A stretch of 44,002 nucleotides of DNA, from positions 1 to 44,002 of the forward strand of contig CAUHQV010000020.1 of the NCBI GenBank assembly GCA_959608625.1, read 5' to 3'. Position 1 is the stretch's first letter. Each line of letters begins with the position of its first letter. Origin of the DNA: an uncultured Flavobacteriales bacterium. GTDB taxonomy: Bacteria; Bacteroidota; Bacteroidia; Flavobacteriales; UBA1820. The notes under the pieces were generated by a model. It was not told the DNA's origin. It ran no database searches and saw only the letters and a list, made by a program, of their open reading frames with translations. This document shows positions 34,875 through 42,076 of the stretch, piece after piece. Position numbers and translations under genes: made by a program.

Positions 34875-35825
34875 ATGAAAGAACTGTTTTCACACATATT
34901 GGACGGATTGCGCGCCGGTATATCCTGGTTGCGGGGTATGTTGCGGCATATCACCTACCGGGTGAAACTGAGGGCTTTCGGGCACCTATCCCTGTACCGG
35001 GTACTGAAAATCTATTCGGCCGGACTAATCAACGGCACGTTGGCCGCCCGGGCCGAAAGCATCGCCTACAGCTTTTTCATGGCCGTATTTCCGGCCGTGG
35101 TATTCGTTTTTTCGATCATCCCTTACATTCCCATCGAAGGCCTGCAGGAAACGCTGATGCAGACCATCGAGGAAGCGATGCCCCCGCATACCTGGGAAAC
35201 GGTCGGCCCGACGGTGAACGACATCATCAATATCAAGCGGGGCGGCCTGCTGTCTATCTCTTTCCTGGGTGTGATATTCTTTACCACCAACGGAGTGAAC
35301 GGACTGATAGCCAATTTCAAGACCTCGTACAACAAGATCACGATGCGGCCGTATTTCAACCAGTATTTCATCTCGCTGAGCCTGGTGCTGCTGCTGCTGC
35401 TCATCCTGGTAGTGACATTGGCCATGATCGTGATCACCAAGATATTCTGGGGGTACCTCGACCGGCAGGAATTCCTGGGCATGGAAGTGACGGATATCAT
35501 CGCGATCGCCAAATACTTCCTGATCGGGTTCTCCCTGCTGGTATGCGTGTCACTGATCTTCCACTTCGGCCCGCGGCTGCGGCGTCTGCCTTTTTTCTCG
35601 CCGGGCGCGATCCTTTCCACCTTGCTTATTTTGGCCTCGTCGTACGTGTTCGCGTTCTACATCAATAACTTTGCCCAGTACAATAAATTGTACGGTTCGA
35701 TCGGGGCCGTGCTGATCTTTATGTTCTGGCTGTTCATCAACGCCTTTTTACTGCTGTTGGGCTTCGAGTTGAACGCAGCGATCGTCAAAAGCCTTTCCCA
35801 CCTTAAAAAACACCGGAAGAAATGA
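34875..35825 (+). CDS. YihY/BrkB-family inner-membrane protein
   Basis: 316 residues with six membrane helices. Family marks: 'AARAESIAYSFFMAVFPAVVFVFSI' (in two parts) near the first helix, 'GLLSISFLGVIFFTTNGVNG', and the last helix 'FMFWLFINAFLLLLGFELNA'. Once misnamed ribonuclease BN; the role of the family is unknown, with envelope or transport roles proposed. Its stop overlaps the start of the LytTR regulator (ATGA), so translation of the two is coupled; it is in operon with the Nudix regulator. Confidence 0.92.
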   Translation: MKELFSHILDGLRAGISWLRGMLRHITYRVKLRAFGHLSLYRVLKIYSAGLINGTLAARAESIAYSFFMAVFPAVVFVFSIIPYIPIEGLQETLMQTIEEAMPPHTWETVGPTVNDIINIKRGGLLSISFLGVIFFTTNGVNGLIANFKTSYNKITMRPYFNQYFISLSLVLLLLLILVVTLAMIVITKIFWGYLDRQEFLGMEVTDIIAIAKYFLIGFSLLVCVSLIFHFGPRLRRLPFFSPGAILSTLLILASSYVFAFYINNFAQYNKLYGSIGAVLIFMFWLFINAFLLLLGFELNAAIVKSLSHLKKHRKK

Positions 35826-36535
35826 TACGCTGCCTGATCATCGACCCGGATCCTGCGGCACGGAAAGCCCTCGCGCGCGAGATATCGCACGACGAGCGTT
35901 TCAGTATCGCCGGGATATACGATTCCCCGGCGGACGTTCCTTTTGCGATCAACCGCATTACGGCCGACGTCCTTTTTATCGAGGTGGCCTTAAAAGGAAC
36001 CAGCGGGCTGAACTTTATCCGCACGATGGAAAACCCGCCCGTGACAATCATCACCACCGCATACCGGGACTATGCTGTCGAGTGTTTCGAGCTGGACATC
36101 ACCGATTACCTGGTCAAACCGGTAGAGCCTGCCCGGCTGGCAAAAACGCTCGCTAAGGTAGAGCGCATCCTCCCCGAACGAAAAAAACACCCCCTATCCC
36201 GCCCGGACGCTCCGCAAGGAGAGGGAGACTACGTTTTTATCCGGGTCGACAAAAAACAGGTGAAACTATTCTACGCCGATATCCTGTTTGTCGAAAGTAT
36301 AAAAGACTATATCTGCATCCATACGGTAAACGCACAATACGTAATACACCAAACCCTTTCGGGATTTACCGCCACTCTCCCGGCGGATAAATTCATGCGC
36401 ATCCACCGTTCCTATACCGTGGCGCTCCCCTGGATAAATTCCATTTCGGGATCCACCATCCATCTAAACAGCCGCGAGCTGCCGATAGGCCGCAATTACC
36501 TACCGGAAGTCCGGAAAAAGATCCTCGGCGAATAA
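35822..36535 (+). CDS. LytTR-type response regulator with atypical receiver lacking the phospho-acceptor Asp
   Basis: 237 residues. Receiver (1-115): starts 'MIRCLIIDPDPAARKALARE', where the usual acidic pair 'DD(E)' is D8-P9-D10; the phospho-acceptor position reads 'VLFIEVALKG' with Glu54 in place of Asp. The switch Thr ('IITTAY') and Lys ('DYLVKPVEP') are kept. LytTR DNA-binding domain (about 135-235): 'YVFIRVDKKQVKLFYADILF', 'IHRSYTVALPWINSI'. The loss of Asp suggests regulation without phosphorylation, or a permanently active form (Glu can mimic phospho-Asp). No histidine kinase is adjacent. ATGA overlap with the YihY gene. Confidence 0.92.
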   Translation: MIRCLIIDPDPAARKALAREISHDERFSIAGIYDSPADVPFAINRITADVLFIEVALKGTSGLNFIRTMENPPVTIITTAYRDYAVECFELDITDYLVKPVEPARLAKTLAKVERILPERKKHPLSRPDAPQGEGDYVFIRVDKKQVKLFYADILFVESIKDYICIHTVNAQYVIHQTLSGFTATLPADKFMRIHRSYTVALPWINSISGSTIHLNSRELPIGRNYLPEVRKKILGE

Positions 36536-36546
36536 AGGGCTCCGGG

Positions 36547-36608
36547 TGTCATTTTGTCACCTCCGTCCTGTCAATTCCTGCCACGGGAGCTTTGGCACGC
36601 TATATGCA
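36547..36608 (+). promoter_or_regulatory. Sigma-54-like promoter with upstream TGTCA repeats, groESL
   Basis: TTTGGCACG-CTAT-ATGCAAG (36591-36610) has GG (36594-36595) and GC (36606-36607) exactly 10 bases apart, matching the -24/-12 pattern YTGGCACG-N4-TTGCW except one base in the -12 part. Upstream are three TGTCA copies (36547-36551, 36555-36559, 36569-36573). It is the only promoter-like sequence between the LytTR stop and groES, 50-60 bases before the ATG. Use by sigma-54 is inference from the motif. Confidence 0.5.
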
Positions 36609-36667
36609 AGTAGAATGGCGTAACACAAAAAACACAAAACGATCAACTAAAAATACCTTAAAGAAAA

Positions 36668-36946
36668 ATGGCAAAATTGAACATCAAACCATTGGCCGAC
36701 AGAGTGTTGGTAGAGCCTCTGGAGGCAGAGACGAAAACGGCTTCGGGAATCATCATCCCCGACTCGGCTAAGGAAAAACCCCAGCAAGGCGTGGTAATCG
36801 CCGTAGGCAAAGGTAAAAAGGACGAGCCGATGACCGTAAAAGCGGGCGATAAAGTGCTTTACGGAAAATATTCGGGCAGCGAACTTTCTTTCGAGGGCAA
36901 AAAATACCTCATCATGCACGAATCGGATATTTTCGCCATCATCTAA
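36668..36946 (+). CDS. groES: Co-chaperonin GroES
   Basis: 92 residues, standard. 'KPLADRVLVEPLEAETKTAS' and 'GIIIPDSAKEKPQQGVVIAVG' (mobile loop and core), ending 'GKKYLIMHESDIFAII'. Heptameric lid for GroEL-assisted folding. Directly before groEL with a 51-base gap; upstream is a sigma-54-like promoter. Confidence 0.98.
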   Translation: MAKLNIKPLADRVLVEPLEAETKTASGIIIPDSAKEKPQQGVVIAVGKGKKDEPMTVKAGDKVLYGKYSGSELSFEGKKYLIMHESDIFAII

Positions 36947-36997
36947 CGGCGTATTTGTGAACGGAAAAAACAATAACCTTTAAAAATTCAGAACAAA

Positions 36998-38629
36998 ATG
37001 GCAAAAGATATCAAATTCAACCTGGATGCCCGCGACGGCCTGCGCCGCGGCGTTGACCAGTTGGCCAATACGGTAAAAGTAACCCTGGGCCCGAAAGGAC
37101 GCAATGTAGTGATCGACAAAGCCTTCGGCGGCCCCCAGATCACCAAGGACGGCGTGACGGTAGCCAAAGAAGTGGAACTGGCCGACCGTTTGGAAAATAT
37201 GGGTGCCCAGATGCTCAAACAGGTAGCCTCCAAGACCAACGACCTGGCCGGTGACGGAACGACCACCGCTACGGTGCTCGCACAGGCTATCGTCAAAGAG
37301 GGTCTGAAAAACGTGGCTGCCGGCGCCAGCCCGCTCGACCTGAAGCGCGGTATAGACAAAGCTGTGGCCGTGATCGTGGAGAACCTCAAGAAACAGGCCC
37401 AGAAAGTGGGCAACGATCCGGAAAAGATCAAACAGGTAGCCGCCATCTCCGCCAACAACGACGAAACGATTGGCGAACTGATTGCCGAGGCTTTCTCGAA
37501 AGTAGGCAAGGAAGGCGTGATCACCGTAGAAGAAGCTAAAGGGATGGATACTACCGTGGATGTGGTGGAAGGAATGCAGTTCGACCGCGGTTATATCTCC
37601 CCTTATTTTGTGACCAACACCGAAAAGATGAACGCGGTACTGGAAGACCCGTACGTGCTGCTGTATGATAAAAAGATCTCCTCGATGAAGGAGCTCCTCC
37701 CGATCCTCGAGCCGGTGGTGCAGGCTGGACGTTCGCTGATGATCATCGCCGAAGACGTGGACGGCGAAGCGCTGGCCACGCTGGTGGTGAACCGTATCCG
37801 TGGTACCATTAAGGTATGTGCTGTGAAAGCCCCTGGTTTCGGCGACCGCCGCAAAGCCATGCTGGAAGACATCGCTATCCTCACCGGCGGTACCGTGATC
37901 AGCGAAGAGCGCGGTTACACGCTGGAGAACTCGACCATCGAAATGCTGGGTGTAGCCCGCAACGTGACGGTCGACAAAGACAACACGACTATCGTCGGCG
38001 GAAAAGGTGCTTCCAAAGCGATCCAGGAGCGCGTAAAACAGATAAAAGCGCAGATCGAGACGACCACTTCGGATTACGACCGCGAGAAACTGCAGGAACG
38101 CCTGGCCAAATTGGCCGGCGGTGTAGCTGTCCTCTACGTGGGCGCCGCTTCGGAAGTGGAAATGAAAGAGAAGAAAGACCGCGTGGACGATGCCCTGCAC
38201 GCCACCCGCGCAGCCGTGGAAGAAGGTATCGTACCCGGAGGAGGCGTAGCGCTGATCCGTTCCAAAGATGCTGTGAAAAAGATCAAAGCTGACAACAAGG
38301 ACGAACAGACCGGCGTGGAGATCGTTCTGCGCGCCATCGAAGAACCTTTGCGCTGCATCGTGGACAATGCCGGCGGCGAAGGCTCGGTCGTAGTGGCTAA
38401 AGTAGAAACCGGCAAAGGCGATTATGGCTTCAACGCCAAGACCGAAGAATATGTCAACATGTTCAAGGCCGGCATCATCGACCCGACCAAGGTGACCCGA
38501 GTGGCACTGGAAAACGCCGCCTCGGTAGCCGGCATGATCCTTACCACGGAGGCCGCCATCACCGACATCAAGGAAGATAATCCGGCCATGCCCGCCGCCC
38601 CGATGGGCGGAATGGGAGGCATGATGTAA
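36998..38629 (+). CDS. groEL: Chaperonin GroEL
   Basis: 543 residues, full length. ATP-binding 'VTLGPKGRNVVIDKAFG' and 'LAGDGTTTATVLAQAI', Asp of ATPase in 'KNVAAGASPLDLKRGIDK', intermediate and apical domains complete, and the C-terminal Gly-Met tail (MGGMGGMM). Forms the double-ring folding chamber with GroES. Operon ends at a hairpin terminator (38658-38690). Confidence 0.99.
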   Translation: MAKDIKFNLDARDGLRRGVDQLANTVKVTLGPKGRNVVIDKAFGGPQITKDGVTVAKEVELADRLENMGAQMLKQVASKTNDLAGDGTTTATVLAQAIVKEGLKNVAAGASPLDLKRGIDKAVAVIVENLKKQAQKVGNDPEKIKQVAAISANNDETIGELIAEAFSKVGKEGVITVEEAKGMDTTVDVVEGMQFDRGYISPYFVTNTEKMNAVLEDPYVLLYDKKISSMKELLPILEPVVQAGRSLMIIAEDVDGEALATLVVNRIRGTIKVCAVKAPGFGDRRKAMLEDIAILTGGTVISEERGYTLENSTIEMLGVARNVTVDKDNTTIVGGKGASKAIQERVKQIKAQIETTTSDYDREKLQERLAKLAGGVAVLYVGAASEVEMKEKKDRVDDALHATRAAVEEGIVPGGGVALIRSKDAVKKIKADNKDEQTGVEIVLRAIEEPLRCIVDNAGGEGSVVVAKVETGKGDYGFNAKTEEYVNMFKAGIIDPTKVTRVALENAASVAGMILTTEAAITDIKEDNPAMPAAPMGGMGGMM

Positions 38630-38657
38630 TCTTCCGGAAATAAAATAGGGCTTATTT

Positions 38658-38690
38658 AAAGCGCCCGCGGGTATCCGCAGGCGCTTTTTT
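38658..38690 (+). terminator. Rho-independent terminator of groESL
   Basis: Stem AAAGCGCC-C-GCGG / CCGC-A-GGCGCTTT (38658-38670 and 38675-38687, one mismatch, loop GTAT) followed by TTT. Confidence 0.88.
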
Positions 38691-38768
38691 GATTGTACTC
38701 CAACCAAAATTCGGCAGGTTTTAACGCTATTTTAGCATGAGTCCCTATGAGGGAAAATATTTTATTCG

Positions 38769-39018
38769 TATATTTGATTCACGTTCAACGGAATTACTAA
38801 CCCAGACAGTTTCCCCTAAAGTCTTCGCAGACTACCCAAACCGCGGAAATCTTTAGTTTCGGATAAAAAGAACGGCCCATATCGAATACCTTGGAGTTGT
38901 ATAACTCCGGTCAAAGTTTCGTCGATGTCATTATCCGATACAACTGCCTGCCGATTCGAGTCCCGCTTATCGAAATGCCAAATATTTTATTTCATACATA
39001 ACCTTAAAACCATTTCTT
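38769..39018 (+). promoter_or_regulatory. Promoter-like element and long structured leader of the histidine decarboxylase gene
   Basis: TATATTTG (38769-38776) is a -7 match without a good -33. The 240 bases to the ATG have no gene but hold hairpins: AGTCT-TCGC-AGACT (38820-38833), enclosed by CTAAAG/CTTTAG (38816-38821 and 38851-38856), and GGAGTT-GTAT-AACTCC (38893-38908). It fits no riboswitch class that I recognise; a long, folded leader suggests post-transcriptional control. The stretch 38691-38768 shows nothing else. Confidence 0.4.
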
Positions 39019-39906
39019 ATGAAAGACTTAGTATCGGGCGTCAAATACGATGCCGGCAAAGTGATCGACCAGGCCGTAGGCCCTGAAAAAAAATTCTGCA
39101 TGGGATATATGAACCCCGGCGCCCCAAGCGGCCAGGGATATATCTCGACCTTGAAACTTTCGGTAGGAACCGTCGACGTCGAAAACCTGGACGAAGTGAC
39201 GGAAGTGATCGTCTCGTACGACCGCTGCGAAAAGAACGACGCCTACATCGGACAGATCAACATGCTGACCGTATCCTCTTTCTGCGGACAGAATGGGGCC
39301 GTATGGGGATTCGATCTGGCCAAACACGACGATATCGCCGGCAAGAAAGAAAAACCGATGTACATGCAGTCCCAACCGGGCGGCGCGGACATCCCGGTGT
39401 ACAACGTGAAACCGCTGCTGGAAGCTGCTGAAAAGTTGTACGGCCACGAGAAACAACGCCGCTTCCCGCCGATGCCCGGCGCGCATGTGATCTGCGCCAA
39501 CAAAGACGTAACGGCACACGGACCGGTATGGGTATGGGCTTCCATCGGGATCGCCATCCTGAAAGACCGCAGTGCCGGAGCCTGTCTGTTCATTGAGGAC
39601 GCCAATACCTTCGGCGACGGGAAAACGACCGAGAAAGAGGTCGTGGACTTCCTGGAAGCCACCAACCGGAAAGTGAGCAACAGCATCGCCCTTTGCGGGC
39701 AGGATCAGAGCGTGGAATACGAGCGCATCTATGTGGGCTACAAATACACGTTCGTAAAACCGAACCAGGTAGGCTGCGCCCTGACCTGTGCACCCTATGT
39801 CTATTTGGCACAGGATGCCATACCGGCAGGCATGAAGGCTTCCGACCTACAGAAACTCACCCTCTCCGAGTGGGAGAAAAAGCTCGGTCTGGAACCCCTC
39901 AAGTAG
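39019..39906 (+). CDS. hdcA: Pyruvoyl-dependent histidine decarboxylase
   Basis: 295 residues (family about 310). It converts L-histidine to histamine and CO2, consuming a proton. The proenzyme self-cleaves between two serines, leaving a pyruvoyl group on the alpha chain: here 'AYIGQINMLTVSSFCGQNG' has Ser86-Ser87, giving an 86-residue beta chain as in the Lactobacillus 30a enzyme (81). Active-site features match that enzyme: 'VSYDRCEKNDAYIGQINM' (Tyr67-Asp68, substrate pocket), 'GVWSAIAI'-like 'WVWASIGIAILKD', and the catalytic Glu193 in 'CLFIEDANTFGD'; 'CGQDQ', 'APYVYLAQDAIPAG' and 'LSEWEKKLGLEPLK' at the end also align. No HdcB maturation factor, histidyl-tRNA synthetase or histidine/histamine antiporter adjoins. 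Own leader and terminator. Confidence 0.9.
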   Translation: MKDLVSGVKYDAGKVIDQAVGPEKKFCMGYMNPGAPSGQGYISTLKLSVGTVDVENLDEVTEVIVSYDRCEKNDAYIGQINMLTVSSFCGQNGAVWGFDLAKHDDIAGKKEKPMYMQSQPGGADIPVYNVKPLLEAAEKLYGHEKQRRFPPMPGAHVICANKDVTAHGPVWVWASIGIAILKDRSAGACLFIEDANTFGDGKTTEKEVVDFLEATNRKVSNSIALCGQDQSVEYERIYVGYKYTFVKPNQVGCALTCAPYVYLAQDAIPAGMKASDLQKLTLSEWEKKLGLEPLK

Positions 39907-39964
39907 TATCCGGTTTCTATTCCGGGAGAGCCGGATTTTTTCCGGAATAAAGCCACGAAACGAG

Positions 39965-39993
39965 ACCCTTGCACAGTCGTGCAAGGGTTTTTT
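39965..39993 (+). terminator. Rho-independent terminator of the histidine decarboxylase gene
   Basis: Perfect 10-base arms ACCCTTGCAC / GTGCAAGGGT (39965-39974 and 39979-39988), loop AGTC, then TTTTT. Confidence 0.92.
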
Positions 39994-40307
39994 GTCCCCT
40001 AACCACGCGGATACCAGTCTTTCACCCCGCGTTAAAGTCTAAAATTTATTTGTAGTATTTTATTTACTTGCATATTTTTAGCATTTTTGAAAGCAAACAG
40101 GCAACACCTTTTTATCTACCCGAATATTCTGCTATTAATTTCAAAATTATAAGGTTAACCGCACAAAAATCATTACATTGTTGGCTGCAATGGGGTTGCA
40201 TAAACTGTGCTGCTGCTTTCCTGTAGCGAAAAATCCGTCACACAGGATGCTTGGCAATCACAGTCCGTTTCACAGGAATTGTCGGGATTGTATGACACAT
40301 CCACCTC
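39994..40307. other. AT-rich decayed stretch, no intact gene
   Basis: Distinctly more AT-rich than the neighbourhood. A short frame (40204-40350) reads 'TVLLLSCSEKSVTQDAWQSQ...' like the start of a lipoprotein signal and mature region, but it lacks a proper start (TAA at 40201) and ends at a TAG at 40348-40350 inside the acyltransferase remnant, in another frame. Best read as debris of one or more lost genes. Confidence 0.4.
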
Positions 40308-40799
40308 CCTGCTGGCAGATATTATTTCGAGGCCGCCGGCTACCTGTTAGTTTCATCCGGGGAAGCATTCTGGAACACAGTACAAAAGTACAGACTAACT
40401 TTTTTAGTGCTTGGAATAGCCGCTTATTCTATCTTAATTTATTTATGGTTCGCAGGTTTTCAAAGGTCAGCCCTCTTCGACCTGGCCAATGACATTATTC
40501 AGACCCTCAATACATGGATATGGATACTATGTGTTTTCGGTATGGCAGCACATTATCTCAATAAATCCGGCAGATACCTATCATATGCCAACGAAGCGGT
40601 ATACCCATTTTATATATTGCACCAAACCGTCATCGTTGTATTGGGCTACTTTGTAAAAGACTGGGACGCTTCCTTTTTTATCAAATTTCCAACCATGGTC
40701 TTATTGACATTTATAATAACATGGGTACTTTACGAATACGGTATACGGCGTTATAAAATTATAAGGCCGCTATTCGGATTGAAAAACTTGAAAAAATAA
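40308..40799 (+). pseudogene. Acyltransferase-3 family remnant (C-terminal part)
   Basis: The frame from 40308 reads PAGRYYFEAAGYLLVSSGEA, then FWNTVQKYRLTFLVLGIAAY and three or more membrane helices ('LNTWIWILCVFGMAAHYLNK', 'PFYILHQTVIVVLGYFV', 'MVLLTFIITWVLYEYGIRRY') to the stop at 40797-40799. This is the C-terminal third of an acyltransferase-3/OpgC-like integral membrane protein with the family's 'ILHQTVIV' segment. The N-terminal two thirds, including the catalytic His-Asp region, are missing; an in-frame TGA lies at 40293. AT-rich compared with neighbours. Probably non-functional. Confidence 0.7.
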
Positions 40800-40838
40800 A
40801 AGCGACAAAAAGAAGGTAATCTTCAATTTGTCGCTTTT
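40798..40838. terminator. Bidirectional terminator between acyltransferase remnant and tRNA-Leu
   Basis: 12-base arms AAAAGCGACAAA / TTTGTCGCTTTT (40798-40809 and 40827-40838) enclosing a smaller GAAG/CTTC stem; A/T tracts allow termination in both directions, including after the minus-strand tRNA. Confidence 0.85.
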
Positions 40839-40840
40839 AG

Positions 40841-40922
40841 TGCGGGCGAAAGGACTCGAACCTTCAAGCCGTGAGGCACCAGATCCTAAGTCTGGCGTGT
40901 CTACCAATTTCACCACGCCCGC
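40841..40922 (-). tRNA. tRNA-Leu (anticodon UAG)
   Basis: The minus strand gives an acceptor GCGGGCG/CGCCCGC, D-arm GTGGTGAAATTGGTAGACAC, anticodon arm CCAGA-CTTAGGA-TCTGG (anticodon TAG, reading CUN Leu codons), the long class II variable arm (TGCCTCACGGCTT region) and T-arm AGG-TTCGAGT-CCT. Discriminator A at 40841; CCA is not encoded. 82 bases. Confidence 0.96.
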
Positions 40923-40984
40923 AGGCGTCGCGCTGCACTCACCGCACAGCGCGGCAAATATAGGAAGTTTTTAGTAATAAAAAC

Positions 40985-41962
40985 TCAGGCTTTCTTCTTG
41001 TTTTTTTCCAGTTCATTCCAGGACAGGGCGGCCGATCCGAGGATCGCCACATTGCCCTCGTCGAGGCTGGAAAGCAGGACTTTCACCTTGTTCTTGAAGC
41101 AGTGGAGCATCGATTCTTCCATCGCTTCCTCGGTGGGTTTGCGGATCAGTTCGCCCGCTTTGGCCAATCCGCCGAACAGGATGATGGCTTCCGGGGAGGA
41201 GAACGTCACAAAATCGGCCAGCGCGCGGCCCAGCACCCGCCCCGTATAACGGAACGCTTCACGGGCCAGATGGTCGCCCTCCATCGCCGCTTCGTAGATA
41301 CGGGCCGAGGAGAGGTCTTCGAAAGATACGTCGCGCAGTACACTCGGGTTGGTGCGGTAGGACAGCATCTCGAATACCGTACGGCGGATTCCGTTGGCCG
41401 AACAATACGTTTCCAGGCATCCGTGACGCCCGCAGCCGCATTCGCGCCCGCCCTCCTTGATGATGACGTGCCCGAGTTCCCCCGCGAAGCCATCGTGTCC
41501 GTATACCATATTGCCTCCGATCACGATGCCACTGCCTACACCTGTGCCCAGGGTGATAACGATAAAGTCCCTCATTCCCTTGGCCGTACCGAAGAGCATC
41601 TCACCCATCGCGGCCGCATTGGCATCGTTGGTCAGCACCGCCGGGATACCGAATTTTTCTTCCATCAGGGCCACAATGCGGGTGATGCCTTTCCAGGGGA
41701 GGTTCACGGCAAATTCGATACAGCCATTGAAATAGTTCCCGTTGGGAGCGCCCACTCCGATTCCGATCAGTTCGAGCTGTTCCGGGCAGTTCTTGAGCGA
41801 AGTCATTACCTCAGTATACAAATTGTCGAGGTAATTCTCGAAATTTTCCCCCGGAGTGGTGGTCGAAATAGACGATTCGCAGTAGATCTTTCCTTCTTTG
41901 TCTACAAAGCCGTACTTGGTATTCGTACCGCCTATGTCTATCCCCAGTGTTACTTTTTTCAT
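40985..41962 (-). CDS. ROK-family sugar kinase (glucokinase-like), copy 1
   Basis: 325 residues. 'LGIDIGGTNTKYGFVDKEGK' (ATP phosphate loop), 'PAVLTNDANAAAMGEMLFG' with catalytic Asp, 'VITLGTGVGSGIVIGG', and the ROK zinc signature 'GELGHVIIKEGGRECGCGRH' with HxxxxxxxxxCxCGxxGC. These are features of glucokinase/N-acetylmannosamine-type ROK kinases without an HTH domain, so a cytoplasmic hexose kinase rather than a repressor. About two thirds identical to the next gene upstream; separate promoter-like element at 42032-42039. Confidence 0.93.
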   Translation of the reverse strand: MKKVTLGIDIGGTNTKYGFVDKEGKIYCESSISTTTPGENFENYLDNLYTEVMTSLKNCPEQLELIGIGVGAPNGNYFNGCIEFAVNLPWKGITRIVALMEEKFGIPAVLTNDANAAAMGEMLFGTAKGMRDFIVITLGTGVGSGIVIGGNMVYGHDGFAGELGHVIIKEGGRECGCGRHGCLETYCSANGIRRTVFEMLSYRTNPSVLRDVSFEDLSSARIYEAAMEGDHLAREAFRYTGRVLGRALADFVTFSSPEAIILFGGLAKAGELIRKPTEEAMEESMLHCFKNKVKVLLSSLDEGNVAILGSAALSWNELEKNKKKA

Positions 41963-42031
41963 GGTTTATTCCCTGATTTATTTGATTACGGTAAAATAAA
42001 ATTGCCCGCCCCGCGAAGACGGCGGAGCGAG

Positions 42032-42039
42032 CAAATATA
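42032..42039 (-). promoter_or_regulatory. Predicted -7 element for ROK copy 1
   Basis: TATATTTG on the minus strand, 70 bases before the ATG at 41962, inside the 114-base gap between the two kinase genes; a GC-rich imperfect hairpin (about 42003-42033) that may end the upstream transcript overlaps it. Confidence 0.35.
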
Positions 42040-42076
42040 TAAATTTTACGCTGGGGAAAAAAACGCAGGGCCCCGG

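Noticed and set aside
36980..38707. Long minus-strand open frame (575 codons) opposite groEL
   Set aside because: Antisense shadow of groEL; composition biased to His/Phe/Gly and no domain.
38951..38980. tRNA T-arm-like sequence (TTCGAGTCC) in the histidine decarboxylase leader, also present in the tRNA-Leu
   Set aside because: The flanking bases do not pair as a T-stem and no acceptor or anticodon arm exists; a 9-base match alone is not evidence of an attachment site.
40178..40492. 104-codon plus-strand frame starting MLAAMGLHK
   Set aside because: It reads the acyltransferase remnant and lipoprotein-like fragment out of frame; its Cys/Pro/His-rich content has no family resemblance.
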